Part shown: positions 6,204-9,660 of the stretch, piece after piece | Layout: each line of letters starts with the position of its first letter | Numbering within the stretch: the stretch's first letter is position 1 | Made by a program: the position numbers and the translations under genes | Origin: Spirochaeta sp. | GTDB lineage: Bacteria > Spirochaetota > Spirochaetia > Spirochaetales_E > Spirochaetaceae_B | Length of the DNA: 9,660 nt | NCBI GenBank assembly: GCA_030590585.1 | Contig: JAUUYD010000053.1 | Location: 1-9,660 of the forward strand | Direction of reading: 5' to 3' | Notes under the pieces: generated by a model | Seen by the model: the letters and a program-made list of their open reading frames with translations, nothing else | What the model was told of the DNA's origin: nothing | The model's database searches: none

Positions 6204-6430
6204 TGAAATCGATACTGATTCGGGATTTACCTGATCAGACTCTCGAAAACCTTAAATGGCTGGCGAAGTATCATCATAGATCCCTGCAGGGCGAGCTGCA
6301 CTCGATTTTGGAAGAAGTATCAGAGCGTACTCCGAGACAGCCACCAGGGTCACTCAGAATAAAAACTGTCAATACCGGGAATCAGGATACCTGGAAGCGG
6401 GAAGAGATTTATGGTGATGAAGCGAGGTGA
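6203..6430 (+). CDS. FitA/VapB-like ribbon-helix-helix antitoxin
   Basis: A 75-residue protein whose first 40 residues follow the FitA/VapB ribbon-helix-helix pattern: M-K-S-I-L-I-R-D-L-P-D as the DNA-binding strand, then L-K-W-L-A-K-Y-H-H-R-S-L-Q-G-E-L as the first helix and turn, then L-H-S-I-L-E-E. The C-terminal tail is charged and ends W-K-R-E-E-I-Y-G-D-E-A-R, the usual toxin-neutralising segment in this family. The gene overlaps the VapC-type toxin gene by 20 nt, which gives translational coupling. The palindrome over the -10 box upstream suggests autorepression. The ATG at 6203 is chosen because it starts the RHH strand. The lack of a ribosome site there fits leaderless translation. 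Its likely role is to hold the PIN toxin inactive in the cytoplasm. Confidence 0.87.
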   Translation: MKSILIRDLPDQTLENLKWLAKYHHRSLQGELHSILEEVSERTPRQPPGSLRIKTVNTGNQDTWKREEIYGDEAR

Positions 6431-6860
6431 CATCGTTTTTCTTGATACCAATATCCTTCTCGCTGCTACCGATACGGGACGGACAGCTCACTCTGCCGCC
6501 GTTTCTGTGTTTTCAAAACTAAGCGGTGACGGTATTCACCTGGCAGTCAGTGGGCAGGTAATCAGGGAATATCTGGTGGTGGCAACACGGTCCGTCAGAC
6601 AAAATGGCCTGGGTTTGAAATTGCGGGACGCATTGGACAATATCAGTGAGTTCAGATCAAGAACAATTTTTCTGGAAGAAACTCTTCAAACGGCGGAAAA
6701 ATTGGCTGAAATTATTAAGTCGAAAGGAATCCAGGATAAACGCATCCACGATATGAATATAGCAGCGACAATGATAAGCCATGGTGTCGGGATCTTATTC
6801 TCATTCAACCCTGGCGACTTCTCCGATATTGGCGGTATTGAGGTTCGGGTTCCGGAGTAA
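6411..6860 (+). CDS. vapC: VapC-type PIN-domain ribonuclease toxin
   Basis: A 149-residue single PIN domain. The acidic metal-binding residues are in place: D12 in F-L-D-T-N-I-L-L, E53 in V-I-R-E-Y-L, D114 in R-I-H-D-M-N-I-A-A-T, and D136 after S-F-N-P-G (the usual T-F-N-x-x-D-F block). VapC proteins are Mg-dependent RNases that cut tRNA or rRNA and stop translation until neutralised by their antitoxin. All catalytic positions being intact suggests an active toxin. The start at 6411 has GAAGAG about 5 nt upstream. A second ATG at 6417 is possible. It overlaps the antitoxin gene by 20 nt. Its last 60 bp are also the 3' end of the convergent radical SAM gene, an odd tail-to-tail overlap suggesting the cassette was inserted there. 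Confidence 0.9.
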   Translation: MVMKRGDIVFLDTNILLAATDTGRTAHSAAVSVFSKLSGDGIHLAVSGQVIREYLVVATRSVRQNGLGLKLRDALDNISEFRSRTIFLEETLQTAEKLAEIIKSKGIQDKRIHDMNIAATMISHGVGILFSFNPGDFSDIGGIEVRVPE

Positions 6861-8300
6861 ACCATCCATATACGGCGATTGGGCACCGCATGATTCGGCA
6901 TCCTCCACGTCAGGGGAGTAAAAACCCATTTCGGTGAGGGCCTTCAGTTTCGGCCGGATGTTGTTTTCGATGTCATACTGAAAGAAACCGGGGAAGATGT
7001 CCTTGTTCTCCAGAATGAAATCGTAGATGGGGCGGTAGTGGTCAACCATGGTAATCCTGCACCCTCCCAATCGCTCATGACCTGTCACCAGGAACTCCGG
7101 CATGGTTTCAGGGCTGAACTCCAATCGAGACTTATCGATGTCTTTGTACAGTTCCGTCTGGGGCAGATAGCAGAGCATGGAGGGCAGAACCCGGGCACCC
7201 ATCATCCGCAGGGAATTCATGAGAGTCAGACTCTGATGGAACTGCTGCATTGTTTCGAAGGGATACCCCCAGATGAAGAAGGTGTCGACTGACGGGAAAA
7301 TCTCCAGGGAATCGGCGATGACATCGATGGCCTGATTTACTGTGAAACCTTTTACAATTTGCTCAAGAATCTCGTCGGATCCGGATTCCACTCCGTATCG
7401 TATCTGTACACAGCCGGAACGGGCCATTAACTCCATAACTTCAGTGTTGATGAGATTGATACGGCCGAAGGCCTTCCATCGGATACCCAGTCCTGCAGCA
7501 ATCAGTTTGCGGCTGAAATCCGCGGCACGTTCGGGACTCGATAGGAAGTACTCATCTTGAAAGAGGAATAGATCGGTTCCTGTGAGGTTTTTCAGATAGG
7601 CTATTTCCTCAATGATGCTGTCGGCGGAACGCAGTTCAGCCCGGTAATCCCACAGGGGTGTGACGGAGCAGAAGGAACAACGGTAAGGGCAGCCTCTGGA
7701 GCTTATCATACCCAGGCCTCTGTAACTTTTAAGATCAGTCTTTGAATAGGCCGGATAGGGGAGGGAGTCCAGGTTCTCAATTCGGGGGGCCGGGGCTGTT
7801 TTGACGATTAGATTTTCGTTCCGGAAGAAGAGGCTGGGGCAGGCCGACAGGTTTCGTCCTGTGGTAAGGCAATCCATCAGGATGGGAGCCGCTGTTTCGA
7901 ACTCACCGTAGCCGATGGCGTCGATCCATGAAAAACGCTCAAGTATCTGCCGTTCGATGTCCCGGGGACCGACGCCTCCGAGTATCAGCACTTTATCCGG
8001 ATGCCGCCGTTTAACCTCGCGGCACATCAGGATGGCAAAGGGCAGGAGATTGGCCATTACCGATACACCGATGATACCGGCACTGTCTTCAAGTGCATCG
8101 GCCCCGGTCTCCGCAAGAAAAGGATCTTCGGCATCTGTAAATTGATAATCCCGGAAATCTACCGTGTAGCCGGCATCCTCGAGTGCCCTGGTAAGATAAA
8201 GAGGGCCTAACGGGAGGTGCTTTTCCCTCTCAACCCGGTCGTAAAACCGTATGTAAAGCATGTTGAGGTTCAGCAGGGTGATATCCGGTTCGTCATTCAT
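6801..8300 (-). CDS. B12-binding-domain radical SAM protein
   Basis: A 499-residue cytoplasmic enzyme. Residues 1-150 form a cobalamin-binding-type Rossmann domain (H-L-P-L-G-P-L-Y-L-T-R-A-L at 28-40, V-L-I-L-G-G-V-G-P at 104-112, G-Y-G-E-F-E at 130-135). It lacks the D-x-H-x-x-G base-off motif, as many radical SAM partners do. Residues 198-400 are the radical SAM barrel with the 4Fe-4S triad C204-P-Y-R-C208-S-F-C211, then F-Q-D-E-Y-F and Y-G-V-E-S-G-S-D-E. Such enzymes perform radical methylations, rearrangements or ring changes. I choose the ATG at 8300, which overlaps the upstream gene's stop by 8 nt (translational coupling). A TTG at 8345 would run deep into that gene. The close tie to a protein with a RiPP-leader-like N-terminus suggests that protein is its substrate. 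Residues 481-499 are encoded opposite vapC and may be a secondary extension. Confidence 0.9.
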   Translation of the reverse strand: MNDEPDITLLNLNMLYIRFYDRVEREKHLPLGPLYLTRALEDAGYTVDFRDYQFTDAEDPFLAETGADALEDSAGIIGVSVMANLLPFAILMCREVKRRHPDKVLILGGVGPRDIERQILERFSWIDAIGYGEFETAAPILMDCLTTGRNLSACPSLFFRNENLIVKTAPAPRIENLDSLPYPAYSKTDLKSYRGLGMISSRGCPYRCSFCSVTPLWDYRAELRSADSIIEEIAYLKNLTGTDLFLFQDEYFLSSPERAADFSRKLIAAGLGIRWKAFGRINLINTEVMELMARSGCVQIRYGVESGSDEILEQIVKGFTVNQAIDVIADSLEIFPSVDTFFIWGYPFETMQQFHQSLTLMNSLRMMGARVLPSMLCYLPQTELYKDIDKSRLEFSPETMPEFLVTGHERLGGCRITMVDHYRPIYDFILENKDIFPGFFQYDIENNIRPKLKALTEMGFYSPDVEDAESCGAQSPYMDGLLRNPNLNTANIGEVARVE

Positions 8301-9210
8301 CGACGCTGAACCAGAGAATGTCGAAATAACCTTCCTGGTCAACAACCAGCAGTTTATGACGATCCACGGACAGATATGCTATGTCCATGGTGTGTTTGTC
8401 GACTGTAGTACCCTGGATAAATCCGTCAAGATACCACTTCACTTCGGACTGGCCGGCTGTATGACTGGCGCGGAATCGGTAGTCCTCCGGGCTTGACTGT
8501 GAAAGATGTGTGTTATTTACCGGAAAGGTGATGGCAAGAGGGTCGGGGCCGACAAATAGATGATCTTCGGTATCTATTGGACAGCTGACATCGGTATTGT
8601 TGGATTCGAGCCGATATCCGACAACAGCACCGTTATTGACGATACCCATGTAGCGATACTGAAAATGTTCATAATCACCAAATTCCCCGTTCTGTATGTA
8701 ATCTTTCATGGGGTTCTTCCCGGTGGCATACCATTCCTCGGTACTTGGATACCGTCCCTGGTCGGTTCTGAGTTCTTCCAGTGCGAGTTGGATATCTCTC
8801 ATCTTGAGCTCGTTCTCCATTCGCCGGGTTTCTTCTTCATCCATCTCAACCGTTTCGACGCCGCCATTGGCATCGACGGGATGGATTATGGTTGCTGCCA
8901 TTACCAGGGCCAGCATTGCCGCTGTATTACAGGTTCTGAAAACATTCACGTGGTGCCGGGGTACGAATGTTCTGTCAGCCAGCCGTCCGAGGATTTGAGC
9001 TGATGTACTGGCCAGCATAGCTTTCTCGGTGCTTGTTAATATTAAACCGATAGACCCGGCCGCCGCAGCGGAATCATTCATCAATAAGCGATGGAAATCT
9101 TTATCTACCCGGGCCTTCTTGAACAGCACTTTCAAGTTCCGGGGAACATCAGGTTTGGGGTTCTGATCGTCAGGGCGACCGCCTACGATTGTGGTGAAAT
9201 GCCGTTTCAT
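8293..9210 (-). CDS. Mosaic membrane protein: NHLP-like leader domain, TM segment, GspG-like and BiPBP_C-like domains
   Basis: A 305-residue protein that I do not recognise as a whole. Parts in order: residues 1-22, polar, with I-V-G-G-R-P; residues 24-82, a helical domain (V-L-F-K-K-A-R-V-D-K-D-F-H-R-L-L, then I-G-L-I-L-T-S-T-E-K-A-M-L) in the style of NHLP/Nif11-like RiPP leader domains (D-x-x-F-R-x-x-L-L ... L-T-x-x-E); residues 95-110, one hydrophobic segment; residues 124-206, a GspG-pseudopilin-like stretch (helix, then D-Q-G-R-Y-P-S-T-E-E-W, Y-R-Y-M ... Y-R-L-E-S); residues 222-305, a beta domain like BiPBP_C (V-K-W-Y-L-D-G, then H-K-L-L-V-V-D-Q-E-G). TAAAGGGGAGT before the ATG at 9210 fixes the start; the frame is open to 9291 but without such a site. 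The first domain should be cytoplasmic and the rest extracytoplasmic. The coupled radical SAM gene follows. Domain matches are by eye and moderate. Confidence 0.65.
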   Translation of the reverse strand: MKRHFTTIVGGRPDDQNPKPDVPRNLKVLFKKARVDKDFHRLLMNDSAAAAGSIGLILTSTEKAMLASTSAQILGRLADRTFVPRHHVNVFRTCNTAAMLALVMAATIIHPVDANGGVETVEMDEEETRRMENELKMRDIQLALEELRTDQGRYPSTEEWYATGKNPMKDYIQNGEFGDYEHFQYRYMGIVNNGAVVGYRLESNNTDVSCPIDTEDHLFVGPDPLAITFPVNNTHLSQSSPEDYRFRASHTAGQSEVKWYLDGFIQGTTVDKHTMDIAYLSVDRHKLLVVDQEGYFDILWFSVDE

Positions 9211-9292
9211 TTGACTCCCCTTTACGATGAGATGCGTGGAGAATCGAAAGTAATGTATGACGAAGTGAGTACACGAAACGCCACTGGACATA

Positions 9293-9322
9293 AGTATACT
9301 ATTGCTGTGTTGGTACTGTCAA
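9293..9322 (-). promoter_or_regulatory. Strong sigma70-like promoter of the mosaic protein / radical SAM operon
   Basis: On the minus strand a perfect TTGACA (9322-9317) is followed after 18 nt by TATACT (9298-9293), five of six matches to the -10 consensus. Transcription would start near 9286, leaving a leader of about 76 nt before the ATG at 9210. It lies within the possible N-terminal extension of the frame, which argues against any start upstream of 9286. Confidence 0.65.
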
Positions 9323-9388
9323 AGCCGTTTTCGCGGCATATCGATGGTGACATCGGGTAATTTTCTGCCTGGAATGCTTAATTTCCTA

Positions 9389-9660
9389 TTAATTCAGTAA
9401 ATCAAGAACATTCAGCTCCCCGCCGGTGTTATCCAGGGCGTAGAGTATATCTCCAACCAGCAGGATTTTATCGGCTGTTATCCCCCCGTAACTCCAGGTT
9501 AAGACGGGATTGGCTGGATCGCTGACATTGTAAATTTCTATACCTGATGTCCCGCATGCCAATACGACATAGTCTCCCCGGACGATGACATCTGTTGCTC
9601 CGGGTCCGGAACCTAATGAATACAATGGCGTAATCGACTGAGGGTTGGAAATATCGAATG
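9389..9660 (-). CDS. LVIVD-repeat beta-propeller protein, C-terminal part (5' end outside window)
   Basis: The frame is open through the right edge of the window and ends with TAA at 9389, so only the last 89 residues are seen. They contain the repeating unit of LVIVD propellers: F-D-I-S-N-P-Q-S-I-T-P near the edge, then V-I-V-R-G-D-Y-V-V-L-A-C, G-I-E-I-Y-N-V-S-D-P-A-N-P-V-L, then I-L-L-V-G-D-I-L-Y-A-L-D and a closing L-N-V-L-D-L. Each repeat is a blade with the V-D/N-V-S-D-P-A-x-P signature. Such proteins are usually secreted or surface-attached in bacteria. The N-terminus and any signal peptide are out of view. About 100 nt separate its stop from the next operon's start site. I see only weak hairpins there (CGATG/CATCG, GCCG/CGGC), so read-through into the mosaic-protein operon is possible. 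Confidence 0.85.
   Translation of the reverse strand, partial: FDISNPQSITPLYSLGSGPGATDVIVRGDYVVLACGTSGIEIYNVSDPANPVLTWSYGGITADKILLVGDILYALDNTGGELNVLDLLN

Noticed and set aside
8301..8345. TTG start of the radical SAM gene at 8345
   Set aside because: It would overlap the upstream gene by over 50 nt, and the added residues do not fit the start of a B12-binding domain; the ATG at 8300 gives the typical short overlap.
8560..9003. 147-codon plus-strand frame opposite the mosaic protein
   Set aside because: The minus strand carries ordered domains, a ribosome site and a strong promoter; this frame has none and is an antisense shadow.
9211..9291. N-terminal extension of the mosaic protein to 9291
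   Set aside because: The extension begins at about the predicted transcription start, has no ribosome site and adds residues unlike any leader; TAAAGGGGAGT marks the ATG at 9210.
1..9660. CRISPR array, tRNA, rRNA or intact insertion sequence
   Set aside because: I found no regularly spaced direct repeats, no cloverleaf-like segment, no rRNA words and no transposase motif.

Overview
The window looks like a chromosomal stretch from a Gram-negative, probably anaerobic bacterium of moderate GC content. A spirochaete is my best guess. That guess rests on the style of the binding-protein signal peptide (ending A-F-A-N-G) and on the mix of tripartite tricarboxylate transport, ROK and B12/radical SAM genes. 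It is an impression, not a proof.

Left part (1-5265): a catabolic/transport neighbourhood. On the plus strand lie the 3' end of a TudS/DUF523-like desulfidase gene and, 10 nt later, an XRE-HTH/cupin regulator. These face a minus-strand ROK-family repressor. The repressor is divergent from a complete tripartite tricarboxylate transporter operon in the order binding protein (TctC-like), small membrane subunit (TctB-like), large membrane subunit (TctA-like). The divergent region holds a sigma70-like promoter, an 8-bp inverted repeat that could be an operator, and a hairpin just before the tctC ribosome binding site. A GC-rich hairpin between tctC and tctB probably lowers read-through, so that binding protein exceeds membrane subunits.

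Middle (5266-6860): a more AT-rich junction. It carries a cluster of hairpins between convergent operons. On the minus strand there is a small secreted protein made of two Tudor-like repeats. It is followed 2 nt later by the broken 5' end of a Rossmann-fold NAD(P)-binding gene. Divergent from these is a compact FitA/VapB-VapC type toxin-antitoxin pair. Its promoter places the transcription start at the antitoxin ATG, so the mRNA appears leaderless, and a palindrome covers the -10 box.

Right part (6801-9660, minus strand): the most unusual unit. From a strong promoter (TTGACA, 18 nt, TATACT) runs a two-gene operon. The first gene encodes a 305-residue mosaic protein. Its N-terminus resembles RiPP leader domains of the NHLP/Nif11-like kind. 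A single hydrophobic segment follows, then a GspG-pseudopilin-like region and a BiPBP_C-like beta domain. The second gene overlaps it by 8 nt and encodes a B12-binding radical SAM enzyme. I propose that the radical SAM protein modifies the mosaic protein, which would make this a candidate undescribed peptide/protein-maturation system. The 3' end of the radical SAM gene overlaps vapC tail-to-tail by 60 bp. The window ends inside an LVIVD-type beta-propeller gene.
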